A stretch of DNA of 64,000 bases from Bugulina stolonifera (lineage: Eukaryota; Bryozoa; Gymnolaemata; Cheilostomatida; Bugulidae): NCBI GenBank assembly GCA_935421135.1, contig OW285187.1, forward strand, positions 15,401,929 to 15,465,928, given 5' to 3'. Below the pieces are notes generated by a model. It had not been told where the DNA came from. It worked only from the letters and a program-made list of their open reading frames with translations, and did no database searches. Numbering within the stretch: the first letter of the stretch is position 1; each line of letters begins with the position of its first letter. Made by a program: the position numbers and the translations under genes. Shown here in pieces: positions 12,622-24,305 of the stretch.

Positions 12622-12792
12622 GATTGCAACGTCATGGGTCCAATTATGGGTGTGGCCCTTGTAATCTTGTTTGTATTACTATTGATTATATATTGTCGAC
12701 GTCAGTCGGCGGTGGCAGTATTTTTGAGAGGCCGCCCCTTCGGGGGTGATCTGAAGCTTGCAACTCCTTCAGTTGAAACTGATGATCAATAA
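12622..12792 (+). CDS. Candidate last exon: transmembrane segment plus short tail
   Basis: After a good acceptor (GTTTGTTTTAG) a frame of about 55 codons runs to TAA at 12790-12792, which overlaps an AATAAA hexamer. It encodes MGPIMG, then a hydrophobic run of about 14 residues (VALVILFVLLLIIY), then C-R-R and a 30-residue polar tail. This is the layout of a single-pass membrane protein anchor with a stop-transfer CRR. I cannot connect upstream exons; the KPFT-family remnant ends nearby but is not a known partner. It may instead be a free-standing 52-residue ORF from ATG 12634. Confidence 0.25.
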   Translation, partial: DCNVMGPIMGVALVILFVLLLIIYCRRQSAVAVFLRGRPFGGDLKLATPSVETDDQ

Positions 12793-12822
12793 ATTCATTA
12801 AAATTAACCTATTAGTGTAGTA

Positions 12823-14390
12823 TTTGTCTTTAGTGTATCTGCACCCTCTAAAAATCAACTGTAGTCCTTAACAGTAAAGTTGATTGCAATCACCCCAACT
12901 ATCCAAGTCTCACTCGAGTGGGCATGCCCATAATACATGGAGGTAAATATTCTGGTAGCTTTGAGGCTTGTTATCATTAATTGTGCAAGTGCATGTCTCT
13001 CTGGCCATTCAAATAGTATTGGTATTGTATTAAGACGGTACATTTAATGATGCATTAATAATTTGTTTGTCTCAACGCTTTATTCTAACACTGTGTTAAA
13101 GCAACTTTACTGTGCAACAATGTCACAAACCCGTAATTAGCTAAGCGTTTTATTGTGTGGTCTATAGCAAATATGTCAAAGCTTTTTTGGGCTGAGTCAG
13201 ACACAGCTCAGTATTGAGTGGAGAGGCGTTTGCAATGGCAGCAAATTTTATCAACTTATACTGCTGCTAATTTCCAGGACATTATATATACTTCGATTCT
13301 TATCTGTCATCGTCCAGGATTTACATTTAACACATCCTCTAATATTTTGTAAGTACACGTACCATTTATTTTCCTAATCCTAATCAGTGTATTTTATGCC
13401 GTAAAGTAAACCTGTTTTAGAGTAATGCTGCTCAGATTACATAATAACTACTGGATTAATTGCTTCATGTATTATCTAATATTAATGACAGCTCTTTTGA
13501 TTCATATTTATGAGTTCTAAAATTATTCTTTTCTAGATATGGCTATTATGTACCATCCTTGATCCCACTCAGCAATCACAACTGTTATCCTGTCTGTATA
13601 TACATGCTATTATGAGACGGCAAATTACGTCACAATGAGTGAGTTTGTGACTAACTTTTCATTCTTATTTTGTTGCCGATAATTGTCATGTTTTCAATTG
13701 AAGTTGTTGCTTTGATGTATGAAACACATTTACTGCATTGACTGTCAAACTGTCATTTATGAACCATTTTCTTGCACAGGTTTTAATTCAACTGTATTTC
13801 ACAGGTTACGATAGATTTACTAAATAGATATCATCCATTGACTCGATCGTCCCATAGTCCAGCACAGGTATACATAGATACCTATATAGTTCTAATCATG
13901 TGTCATTTTAATTAAGGGTACTATGTGTAAATATATTATCATGTATTTATGTTTGATCAATGTTTGATCAGTTGATCGAGATCATCAAGGTAAGTCAAGT
14001 TCCTCGTCATTCGAATAGTCAAATTGGGGGTCCGCTCAGTGTAGTATGTCTTTAGTGCATCTGCACACCCTCTAAAAATCAACTGTAGTCCCCAACAGTA
14101 AAACTTATTGCAATTGCCCCAACTATCCAAGTGTCAATCGAGTGGGCATGACCATAATAGGTAAACATTCTGGTCGCTTTGGGGCTAGTTGTCATTAATT
14201 GTTCAAGAGCATGTCTCTCTGGCCATTCAAATGGGATTGGTATACATAGATATCTATATAGTTCAAATCATGTGTCATTTTAACTAAGGGTACTATGTGT
14301 ACACTGCACATTGTAAATGTATTATCATGTAATTATGTACAAGTCTTCTCAATGTCTGATCAGTTGATCGAGATCATCAAGGTAAGTCCA
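12823..14390 (+). repeat. Pair of interleaved direct duplications
   Basis: The segment at about 12823-13045 recurs at about 14038-14245 (shared text includes AAAAATCAACTGTAGTCC and GCATGTCTCTCTGGCCATTC). A second segment, 13866-13995, recurs at about 14239-14390 (shared GTTGATCGAGATCATCAAGG). The order is A-B-A'-B'. The copies differ by substitutions and small indels. The intervening 13046-13865 holds no gene that I can recognise. Confidence 0.7.
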
Positions 14391-15340
14391 GTCCCAAACC
14401 CTAATGCTACTGAATCCATTGAAAGTATAAGTAGGGAATTTGCTATGCTTTATAAAGAAACGGATGAATTCTCTCAGCAACTGCAAAAAGTTCAGGAAGT
14501 TATACATTATAACTTTCAGGAATTAGTAAATGAAATGTATTCCCAATACCTTACATTTGGGTTTAGGTGGTTATATATTCAGATGGTGCAACTACGCTTG
14601 AATTTAATTCTCACCACTCGTACTCCATCTGAGTACGCACCGTCGTATTCTTCCCTGGTTCTTTGCATATGGTCGTCAGAACTATGCTAGATTTGGGTCT
14701 TTATGTTACATGGAGATGATTGCTATTCAAACAACTCATCCTGAAATCTCAGATATTTTTGAACATCACCGGGGCAGCGTCATGTACCAAACCAGTCATC
14801 ACAAACCATTCTCAAAAAAAGCCTTAGACCAGGCTATTGAACAGACTGTCAACAGGCATAGGAAGTCATAAGGGGGCATCACCGGAATGACCTTGAAGCC
14901 ATCAACGATGGACAGCTACACAGACCGAAAGATCAGCAGTGCATGGGATCATAAAAGAATTGACTAATCTTTTCTCTTCAATGTTTGATCAACACCAAAT
15001 GTCTGAAAAATCTCTGGAGGGCAGACAAGGGAAATTTAACAGCAGTTAAAAAAGGTTATTAGAGCTGGAATAAATCCAGTCAATTTCACAAGCAATGAAT
15101 TGGTTTCCATATCAAGTGGTGTTGAAGCCTCTGCTGAGGTACTGAAGGATCTAGAGAGTGCACATGCAAATGGAGAGCTTCAGCTACATGACTTCATAGC
15201 TCAGCGTATTCAAACTGACACCAAATGTTTCTACACTATAATCAAGGCATCTAACTCCAAGACATTTAGCCATATGGCAAGGGTTAAGACAAAAGCAAAA
15301 CAACGAATCAGATGCTCAGGGCAATTGTTTGACAGACAGT
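14360..15340 (+). pseudogene. Remnant of a multi-copy metazoan protein family (NYAR/GGITG type)
   Basis: Several open blocks lie in shifting frames. The first (about 14360-14660) is followed after a frameshift by AYGRQNYARFGSLCYMEMIA, then HRGSVMYQTSHHKPFSKKAL, DQAIEQTVNRHRKS, a TAA, and GGITGMTLKPSTMDSYTDRK in the same frame. A last block (15067-15300) contains NELVSISSGVEASAEVLKDL and HDFIAQRIQTDTK. In cnidarian, fish and sponge genomes a repetitive uncharacterised family carries the order NYAR-W, ..ALEQSIN..., GGI-G, and LVSLSSG. I recognise the pattern but know no function. The copy is dead: it has at least two frameshifts and internal stops, and is cut off at about 15310 by a gypsy remnant in the opposite orientation. 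Confidence 0.5.
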
Positions 15341-16420
15341 TGTAAGTCAATACCCGCATACCTTCTATGTCTTCACCACTCCGCGTGGGCAATGTTAGTT
15401 CATACAGTAGCCTCATCTCCCTGCATAGTAGCAACATGGTGGGGTTGGCACTGAGTATGACGTGCCTGGAGGAGTTGTGGGCTAGTCGCATGAAGGGTAC
15501 AAATCTCGCCCAGTCGGTGTGTGAGACATTGACCACATGTGATAACATGTAAACAATAGATTTGTTGTAGATTTCAACTTGCCCATTGGTCTGCAGCCCG
15601 TAGCTCGCTGTACTACGGTGTTCCACACCAAAAAGTATGTTTATGGTAGCCACTACCTCACTAAGGGAATTCTTTGCCCCATGTTCTACCGCATGTGTAG
15701 TCAGCTAGTAGGACTGCTCAACGAGCTCACCAAGGCGTCAAGTCGGCGTTCATCAAGTATGCCCTGAAATAGCTCACTGCAGAGGATTGCAAACAGCTCC
15801 TGTTCGTAGGACCCCCACTTTTTCTCGGCTTTTTTCAAGAATCTTGAGTAGAACGATATGAAGTGACTTTTCCCATCATCGACAGTCTGTGAAAGCACGG
15901 CGCCAACAGCTATTGACGAGGTATCTGTGATTTAGACAAACGGCTTGGAGAAGTCAGGGAATTGTAATATGGGAGCAGATGTGATTCTCTCCTTTAGGTG
16001 TTGAAATACTGCTGCGCATTTCTTACTCCACACATATGGTTCATCTTTGCTAGTCAAAGCAATGAGTGACAGTGCCAGCAGGCTAAAGCCCTTCACAAAG
16101 CTATGGTAGAATTCCACACTAGTCCTAGGATTCTCTTGACACCTGTACGGTACTTTGGTGCTGGGAAGTTCAGTATTTTGGTCACACTGTGTGGTGCTAC
16201 AAACATCCCTGTTTCAAAGGTTGTATGACCAAGTCACAAAATCTTTTTCCTGCAAAATTGGCTTTTAGCCAGTCTGTATTTAAGCCCGGAGTATCCCAGC
16301 CTAACGAACACTGTCCGTAATAGTTTGATGAGAGGGACAGTGCTGCAAACTATGAGTTGCCACCCTCGATGTGGGGTGGCACTAATTGGAAAAATGGCAA
16401 TAGCAGCAGTCATGTTAGCC
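15231..16420 (-). pseudogene. Ty3/gypsy retrotransposon pol remnant (RT end, RNase H, integrase)
   Basis: Read on the - strand from 16420 down, the order is: the end of reverse transcriptase (VFVRLGYSGLKYRLAKSQFC, then LGHTTFETG); the connection segment EFYHSFVKGFSLLALSLIAL; RNase H (VWSKKCAAVFQHLKERITSA, PILQFPDFSKPF, and VGAVLSQTVDDGKSHFISFY to KKWGSYEQELFAIL); then a jump to the end of the integrase core (YGLQTNGQVEIYNKSIVYML and HTDWARFVPFMRLAHNSSRH). The H2C2 zinc finger and the first integrase acidic residues are missing, so there is an internal deletion near 15700. Frames change several times and stops are present. No LTR was found. It abuts the NYAR/GGITG remnant at about 15310. Confidence 0.75.
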
Positions 16421-16499
16421 AGGAAGATTGAGATCCTATGCTTGTAGGAAACCAGATGGACTATAGGGAAATTTGGGGGAACGACTAGGAGCATAGGAG

Positions 16500-18480
16500 A
16501 TGGACCAAAGCTACTATATTAGAGGGGAGGAAAACAATCGAGAAATGGAGTAGGTATATGGCTCAGTGGGTGTTGGCAAAATATACCACATTTTCGAAAA
16601 AATACATCACTTTGAATAGGAGCCAGCTTACCTAGAAGTTGTCTCCTCCTTAACATGAAAATCAACATCCCAAAACCACTAAGCATTCTAGAACCCAGAA
16701 GTGCTGGAAATTTTGTCAAAGCAAACCTCAAAAATGAAATTTCTCATCCCTTTGCATCTTGGTATACAAAACCTCAAGATGTGTTCCAAGAACTTTCGAC
16801 TATCAACATTCATCATGGTCAACACAAGGGACTCTTGCCCAAATTCAAGTCGATGAAGCTCGGCGCTCTGCAGCACCCTCATCTGGTGTACGGAAAACAA
16901 GCAATTCTCATTCTGCCCCTGTTAACAGGGGGACAGGTAAAAAACCACCTAGCGCTACTAGGATGACTACGATTCAACTCAGTAGGATGACTAGAGTTTG
17001 CAGCAAAATGTAGTCGCCAGTCCCATGAAAAATTTACATGATCTATTATATAAAACGAGGCCGATGAAACTAAAACAAAATAAATAAAGAAAATTCAACT
17101 TATAACGTATTTGAAGTGTTTTTAATATTGGCCACTTATTAATTTGTGCCTGCTTCAATAATTCCCAAGTAGGGAAGTTTTATTTCATTTGCAAAACGAA
17201 GACAGAACAAAAAAAAGTTCTTGAACAAAAACATAAAACGAAACTACTTGTGATAGCCAATAGAAAACGCTGTTACAATAGTAGAAAAACCAATAAGAGG
17301 TCTAATTACAAAATATCAAAGGTCACAACCATGTCAATGTTGTTTATCTTGAATGAAAACAAAATACCTGAACTTAAATACACCTTCAAAGCAGAAAACT
17401 GCGTTCAAGGCGCCATCACCTCTTCAATAAACAGCCCAGGGATTGTATCACTGGCTAACAGAGGCTCGGAAATCTTTGCTGGCCCATTCACCTTGATATG
17501 TAGAAAAAGCAAAAAAATAATAGTAGTGTGGACATCAGACTGGACAATGGCTAATGAAGCGAATGATACCAGGAATGAGGACCAACATCGTGTGAGCAGG
17601 GTTACCAAGTCTCCCGGATTCTGCAGGACCCTCCAGGATTGAGGTCATTGTATTGGAAAGATAGCTATGCAAGGATGAACCATGGGTACAAGCTGGCAGG
17701 CTTGTGAGCATAATACGTAATGTCAGCTCTTGCATGGCTTGTTGCTCAGTCACAATACTGCTACCCACTGATGAGAGTGGAAATGCATATTTTATGATCG
17801 AAGAAACACTCAATACTGCTGTTTATGTGATTCATGTTTCAAAAGATATTTTAAGAAAGATAGGATAACAAATTGTATGTAAATACATAAATTCTCCATA
17901 ATAGTTCCATACATTTTACATAAATGTATCATTAAGGCATTCTCAATTTTAATACTAATCGTAATTTAATTTTAACCATTGACAGGTGGTACAACTTATG
18001 AGTAGCAAACTAACTCTATTGATTGTTTCAGTGTGCCTAACATAGCTTTGTGACTCACTTCATCGTTCCTGGTATCTACAGAATGTTTCATCGAGATATA
18101 CATGTAGAGATTTATATATGTACACATATAATAAATTTAAAACTAAGTCCCAGTCCAAAGGGAAAACTAACTTTGTCACACTTTTATAATTTTGGAGTTA
18201 TTTGGCCATATAGATAGATCAATCTTCTGCTGATAGAGAAGTTGAAAAGTCAGTATTCTCCAACGAAATTCCTGTTTAAAACATTGTATACAATGGAAAA
18301 ACCAGTGTTGTGCACTCAATACAATGGAATAATCAGATTAGTACGGCGATCAACCAATCAAATTTCAAGCCGCAACAATGCGAATCTGTTATTGAAAATG
18401 GCTAGTAATGAAAACGCTAATGAATCCCTAACTGTCACTGATAGGCATAGAAAAGAAAAAGTTCACTAAGGTTCACTAAG
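16500..18480. other. No gene recognised; several orphan open frames
   Basis: Open frames of 60-130 codons occur on both strands (for example 16655-16966 + and 17250-17642 +, 17535-17813 -), but none resembles a family I know and they overlap one another. The + frame at 16655-16966 includes an Arg/Ser/Pro-rich end in one reading. Given the neighbours, this is probably eroded mobile-element DNA. Confidence 0.4.
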
Positions 18481-20500
18481 AGACAACATGTAGCAGGTCA
18501 TCAAACAAGCGAAGACTGTAAGTGTGCAAAATATAGGTGCTTTGTAAGTGTTATACACAGACACAAAGAGCTGAACTAATCACTAGCTTCCACAAACACA
18601 CTAGTAAAGATCAGCAGGATGCCTACACAGCTAGTCTAATCAAAGTTGAGGGTGTAAAGAGGAGGCCAAGAGAGGATGCTACAATTCACACTGAAGCAAA
18701 TCACATGACCACTTATATATACATGTATATTCTATGAGGGTAAAAAGAGAGGATGCCAGTATTACTGCGGAAGTCATTGTTTGTCACGGAAGTCATTGTT
18801 TGTCACGGAAGTCATTGTTTGTCACGAGGCTTTTATGGCACTCTTTGGAATAAAGAAAAGCAGAGTTGAAACAATAGCACATCAATAACTAAGGAAGGTA
18901 TGAATGCCTAAATATTCTGTATCAGAGAAAAAAGAAAAACTTATCTAACATACAAAATATTTGCAGGCTCATGATTTTCAAATGATTTATGCCTCAAAGC
19001 TAAGAGTTATCAGAAGTATCAGGTCTGTACTTCAGCATCTTTGCTCTTTATGTGTATGTGAACTACTACATTATTTATTCCCTGCTGTCACGATGAACAG
19101 CCAAACCAATTTATCTATAGCCTATACAGCAGTCTGAGAATAATTGAAGTCATCAAGACCTTAATTCAAACTATTGTTTCAATTGGTAAATCTATCACCA
19201 ATCCTAAATGTAATGACAATGCCAATGAATGTTATGTGGAAACGTTGATGAACGTTATACTGGTACAACTGTTGAGTTTCTTATTGTTTCATTTATGACG
19301 TCCACCCACAGATAAGCGGGACAAGCATAGTAATCGTCCGCACAAGCTAGATTCTGAGACACATAATGCAGTGTGTCAGCACATTGGATCATTCCAAGGC
19401 CAAAAATCCCACTATTTACAACAGAAGTCAAGGGAAGTGTACCTTCCACAAGAGCTGAATATTTCCAGAATGCATGGACTTCTCGAGCAGTTACATTCGG
19501 ACATTGAGTCGTGCTACGAGACGTAGCGAACCATTGTCAACTCAAACTTCAATATATCATTACCCGCGGAAGGACACTTATTCAACATGTGATGAACTCA
19601 CAATGAAAGTAGAACACGCGCAGCTGCAAGTTGCCAAGGCAACTGCAGTTACGAAGCCTCAATTAAAGGTCTGCTGAACAGTTTTACAGTAGGAAACATG
19701 ATGCTAAACAGCGAGCTAGACAGACAAGTACATTTGCAGCAATTGCTTTTGATTTCCAGAAAAACCTGCCAATGCAAAATGAATCAACGAATGATGTGTA
19801 CTACCGTCGCCAGCTTTTATTGCTATCAGTCAACATTCAACATTCTGGGATCTGATGAGGTTTTTATATACTGTTATGATAAGACAGTGGCTGACAACGT
19901 CTTTCTTTACACTTGGCGGGAGGACCAAGACTCAAAAGATAGCAATATGACATCTTCGGCTGTCAACCATGCCCTTCTCCGTCCCTTGGCTGAGAAAGTA
20001 AACTAGGTGAAGTCATTGTGAATATTTTCTGATTCGTGATTCGGTTAGAATAACCATATAGCTATGATGAGCATGCTCTTAATGCATATCGCTAATCGCA
20101 ATGCAACTGACGATAAGCTAAAAATAGTTTACCACTTTTCCATATGTGGACATAGTTTTCTACCCGCTGATCGGGTCTTTAGTAGAATTGAGCAAGAGAC
20201 AAGGAAAGCTGGTCAAATACTGCTGCCATCTACACAATCACGGCAGTGCTTGAATATGGGGTAGAATATAGGCGTACAACACAAAACGAGAAGTGAAACA
20301 TCTAACCAAGTCTGCAAAAACATTTAAGATCAGTGAAGCGAGAGTCATCGAGTTGTTCGATAGTAAGTTGCACTTGAAGGAATCTTACAGTGGTTCTGCT
20401 AAGGCTCATACCATTCTTAAACGGCAAGAATTGGAACACTTTTGCTCCCGCTTCTCTACCACTCACCTCTTATGTCAAAGAGCAAAATAACTGATTTACG
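18480..20500 (+). pseudogene. Remnant of an uncharacterised repetitive metazoan family (possibly DUF7869-type)
   Basis: Successive blocks in changing frames follow one family's order. They are: TSEDCKCAKYRCFVSVI (about 18500); a Q-Q-D-A-Y-T-A-S-L-I block with KRRPRE (about 18610-18675); VCHEAFMALFGIKKSRVETI (about 18815-18880); KHSNRPHKLDSETHNAV (about 19325); SREVYLPQELNISRMHGLLE (about 19430-19490); RKDTYSTCDELTMKVEHAQ (about 19570-19625); FDFQKNLPMQNESTNDVYYR (about 19745-19810); FSICGHSFLPADRVFSRIEQ (about 20137-20195); FKISEARVIELFD (about 20325). This order is that of a family common in cnidarian and sponge genomes, which I believe carries the DUF7869 domain. Its function is unknown. 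At least five frameshifts and a 19-bp triplication show the copy is dead. Confidence 0.55.
18769..18825 (+). repeat. 19-bp unit repeated three times
   Basis: GGAAGTCATTGTTTGTCAC is present as three perfect head-to-tail copies. It lies inside the decayed reading frame at the block GAAGTCATTGTTTGTCACGAG (EVIVCHE). Since 19 is not a multiple of three, each added copy shifts the frame. Perfect identity means the expansion is recent compared with the decay of the surrounding pseudogene. Confidence 0.9.
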
Positions 20501-20689
20501 AAACCTCCTTAGTGAACTTGGTGCTAGTGAAGCTAGCTCCACTGCATGCAATCTCTCAAACTTGGCATTGATCTGTGAAGTGATTGATTCATATTCAATA
20601 ATTCATATTGTATCTGATATATATCTCACCTGTAGGAGATACACTCAAATACACGTTGCCTGTTGGTAGACTACTTGTTGATTGGACCA

Positions 20690-22560
20690 ATACATAGAGT
20701 ATATATTTTTCACCAGGGTAGGTGATCCCAATTTTGTCTCTGGGGTTTCAATTCAAAAACAGGGAGTCCCAGTATATGTACACTGATAATAACGGCAGAC
20801 TGTCGATACTGTCGAACACGGCAGCTGAAGACAATGGTACACGAGCCTCTGAAGCCAGACGTGTAGCGGATGTGACACAAATGTTCAGGTTATGTGCGTT
20901 AACTCTGGAGAGACACCAGAGCTCTAGTGTACAGAGGCAGTTGGTGAACCATGGAGTGGACAGAGTGTATGCCCCTACAGATGTGGGAGTTCGGGTGGTG
21001 AACAGGACGGGGACAGTCAGAATTGGGCAGTTGGTCCGTCACACCCTGGAGTGTACCCAAAGAGCTGGTTTGGTAGAACGAGTATAGTATAGTACAGTAT
21101 AGTAATTCGTATTCTTCCTTGCTGACTTCTATATAACGACAATCTTTTCTTCTTCTATGTTAACTAACGACAATCTTATAAATAACGGAAGCCTCTTTGT
21201 ATTTACAACGAATGCTATTACACCATCATTGTGCTTATCTGTCATCATGGTGCAATCTTTTATGTTATTGGAGACCGATCTGTCGTCGGAAATACTTGTG
21301 TTATTCATCGGGTCATTAGTGATATGCCAGTACATACATTATGTTATAAACTCGTGTTCCGGTCTTCAGACTTGTCAAAATAGAGGATGCAAGTACTAAA
21401 TTCATAGTCAGTCGTTGTGAAGATTAATACTTCTCATCTTCACCTATGAAAATACATCAAGCATCTACGTACAAAAAATATTCAGACCACTGGGGAATGA
21501 ATTTACATAATTTTGTCTCCTAATAAGATAATTATAGTATAATATTGAATATCAATATAACTTAGCATAATCTAGTGAATAGCTAAGTGTATTCGATTGA
21601 CAACTCCCAACATTGAGGATTCGGTTCGGTGTTTTTTCATGAATTAAAAAACTGAATTAAACTGAGGGTGAGAAGACAACTTCGGTTTCATTCAGTTTTT
21701 TAGAAAACTCAGCAAAAAAACTGAATGGGCATGCAAATCAAAACCCCCCCAGCACTACAATACATGATTAGGATACCCTACTCTAGTCTTGTTGGATTAA
21801 AAGTAGGTCGCTTGTGCTGTGGCGATATAACATGTTCCAATATAATATATAACGCATATAAAGCAAGCAATTCTATACATTTGTTGTCACTTACACTTCT
21901 ACTACTACTGTTATAACTACTAGGATAGTTATACCGTTCTCTGAATTTATTCAATATACTGATCACGCTACCAAAGAACAGGAGTTATAGTGAATAGTTA
22001 GGAAATGGAGGTATGAGAAATACACTAATAATTTACAACTAGCCATTGCCCAATGCTCAGCAAGGGAGAGTAACTACCAAAATCCACAACAGGGTGTCCT
22101 GACAAAATCTGGGCACCAGGCAAGTATGCTCTAGTCTACACTAATGAAGAAGATGTACATGCAAAGTTGATAGAATTTTGATCTTGTGTTAGTGTAAGCT
22201 GGACTCATACATTTGCTACAGTGAGCTGTGCTTTTAATCCAGCCAATAAATAGCTTATTTGGCTTACCTCCAAGCTTAGAGGAAACTGGAGGCAAAATCA
22301 GTCGCCAGGCAAGTGAGGCCATACTGTTTCGTTCGCGCTCCTGAACACACTAGGCGCGAAGCCATAGCGAAACTTTCGCTGTTGATTGATGGCCTGAACA
22401 CGTCTTGTGCAGGTAAAAATCACACACCGCATATCACAATAGACTATTCTACGTGCAGCTGCTTATAAGTCCACTAACTTTTCTAGAACTCGTCATTCGT
22501 AAGCAATAATTTAGTTAACATTTTTATTTTTATTTTATTACATTGAAAGTATTTGGAGCG
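20690..22560. other. No gene recognised; short repeats
   Basis: A 121-codon open frame at 20722-21087 (+) is not recognised. Segment 21510-21600 resembles 4760-4835 (shared AGCTAAGTGTATTCGAT), so it is a dispersed repeat. At 21615-21725 there is an imperfect inverted repeat built of AAAAAACTGAAT and TTCAGTTTTTTAG. At 22365-22379 a CpG-containing inverted repeat (AGCGAAACTTTCGCT) lies just upstream of the Harbinger transposase. Confidence 0.4.
22190..22272 (+). repeat. Short dispersed repeat, copy 1
   Basis: About 80 bp, including CCAGCCAATAAATAGCTTAT and TTTGGCTTA, repeated at about 26298-26376 in the same orientation with a few mismatches. One copy precedes the Harbinger pseudogene and the other lies beyond the gag pseudogene. 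Origin unknown. Confidence 0.8.
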
Positions 22561-24106
22561 TTTGACATTATCTGACTATGGATAATGACAATCATGTCTA
22601 TGCTGCTGGGTTGATGTTTGTTACTATGGCTGTGCTCGTAGACAGAAGTAAGAGAAATTATCAAGAGGAAGCAGGTAGAAGATGGTGGGTTCAACCCATC
22701 AATCAGCAAAGAGATGCCAAAGGGGCCTGGACCCACTTAATGGAGAGGTTTAGGCTAGAATTTCCTGACAAGCATAATAACTGCCTGAGAATGATTAAAG
22801 AACAGTTTGACATTGTGCTGGAATATGTGAGACCACATGTACAAAAGACAGATACTGAACTCGGGAAAGCTATACCACCAGAGCGGAGGCTTTGTGTAAC
22901 ACTGTTCTTTCTGGTCACAGGTGACAGCATTGAAGGTTTGGCATTATTTTTTCGTATGGGCGAGTCCACAATACAGAGCATAGTTTATGAGACATCTCGA
23001 GCCATTTGGGATTCTATGTATGAAGAGTATCTGAAGACTCCAACCAACTCAGATCAGTGGATTGATATTGCCAGTGGCTTTAAAACCACTTGGAACTTCC
23101 CAAACTGTGTAGGGGTAATCGATGGCAAGCATTGTGTAATTCAGGCCCCAAATAATTCTATAAGTGAGTATTTTAACTTCAAGAAGACATTCAGCATAGT
23201 GCTGATGGCAGTGTCGGATTCAATGTATCGCTTTATCTATGTTGATGCTGGTACATCCGGCAGACGGAGTGATGGTGGTACTTTTGATCACTGCAGCCTG
23301 AATACTGCACTCTCAGAATAGAATTAACCTGCCACCAGATTCAACTCCTCGAGGTTGGTAAACATTACACAATATGGCTTGGCGGCTGCACTCTTGCATC
23401 GAAAATGTACATTTAATCGTGATTATTGATTAACCATAGAAACTTGTAATATATTTGCAGATAGTCAAACTTGCACCATACACTTTTGTTGCCGATGAGG
23501 GATTCCCTCTTAGGCGATAGATTATGAGACCATTTCCTGGGAGAACAGCAGGAGAGAATGGTGGACTAATCAAGCGGATTTTCAACTTTCAGCTATCTAG
23601 AGCTAGAGGGACCATTGAAGTGAGTGAAGAACCCCTTTAACTGGTCTGCACATGATAGCTTAATAAATATTTATACGCAGAAAAAATAGGAAAATTAAAT
23701 AATGTGAATATAATATAGTATGTGCAGTTCTGACTAGATTCGTCAATTTTGCACCAGTTCTACATGTTTCGGAGTCAAAAATTTCAACTATTTACATGTA
23801 CATGTATGGTACCTGTAAATAAGTTGAATGCATGTTTTGTAGAATGCGTTTGGCATTATGGTATCTCGGTGGAGATGCTTGAGAAGCCCACTCCGTATGT
23901 CACCAGAACATACAGAATCAGTTGCGCTTGCATGTGCAGTCTTGCATAACTTCCTTCGGACACAAAGATGCAATAATTACTGCCCACAAGGCTTTACTGA
24001 GGTATTGGACTGTGATGGCAACGTGGTGAGAGGTGCTCGGAGAGAAGAAGGCAAGGGTGATGGTTTACGCAACATTAATCTTATGTGAGAAACAACAAAA
24101 GACAAT

Positions 24107-24305
24107 ATTATGCATCAAGGAGTTATCACCTCTCCAAACAAGAAAAAGACATTGTAATAGTACACCAAGAAGTTATCTTCTCTTCAAACAAGAAAAAGAC
24201 ATTGTAATAGTACACCAAGAAGTTATCTTCTCTTCAAACAAGTAAAAGACATTAGAATCGTACAACAAGAAGCTATCTTCTCTCTGAACAAGAAAAGACG
24301 ATATT
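24107..24305 (+). repeat. 50-bp tandem repeat, about four copies
   Basis: Units of 50 bp (AAGTTATCTTCTCTTCAAAC followed by AAGAAAAAGACATTGTAATA and GTACACCAAG). The two middle copies are nearly perfect and the outer ones degraded. It lies in the apparent third intron of the Harbinger pseudogene, just after the exon 3 donor. Confidence 0.9.

Noticed and set aside
12823..14250. The direct repeats could be the two LTRs of a retrotransposon.
   Set aside because: They do not start with TG or end with CA, no pol or gag lies between them, and a second, offset duplication points to local tandem duplication instead.
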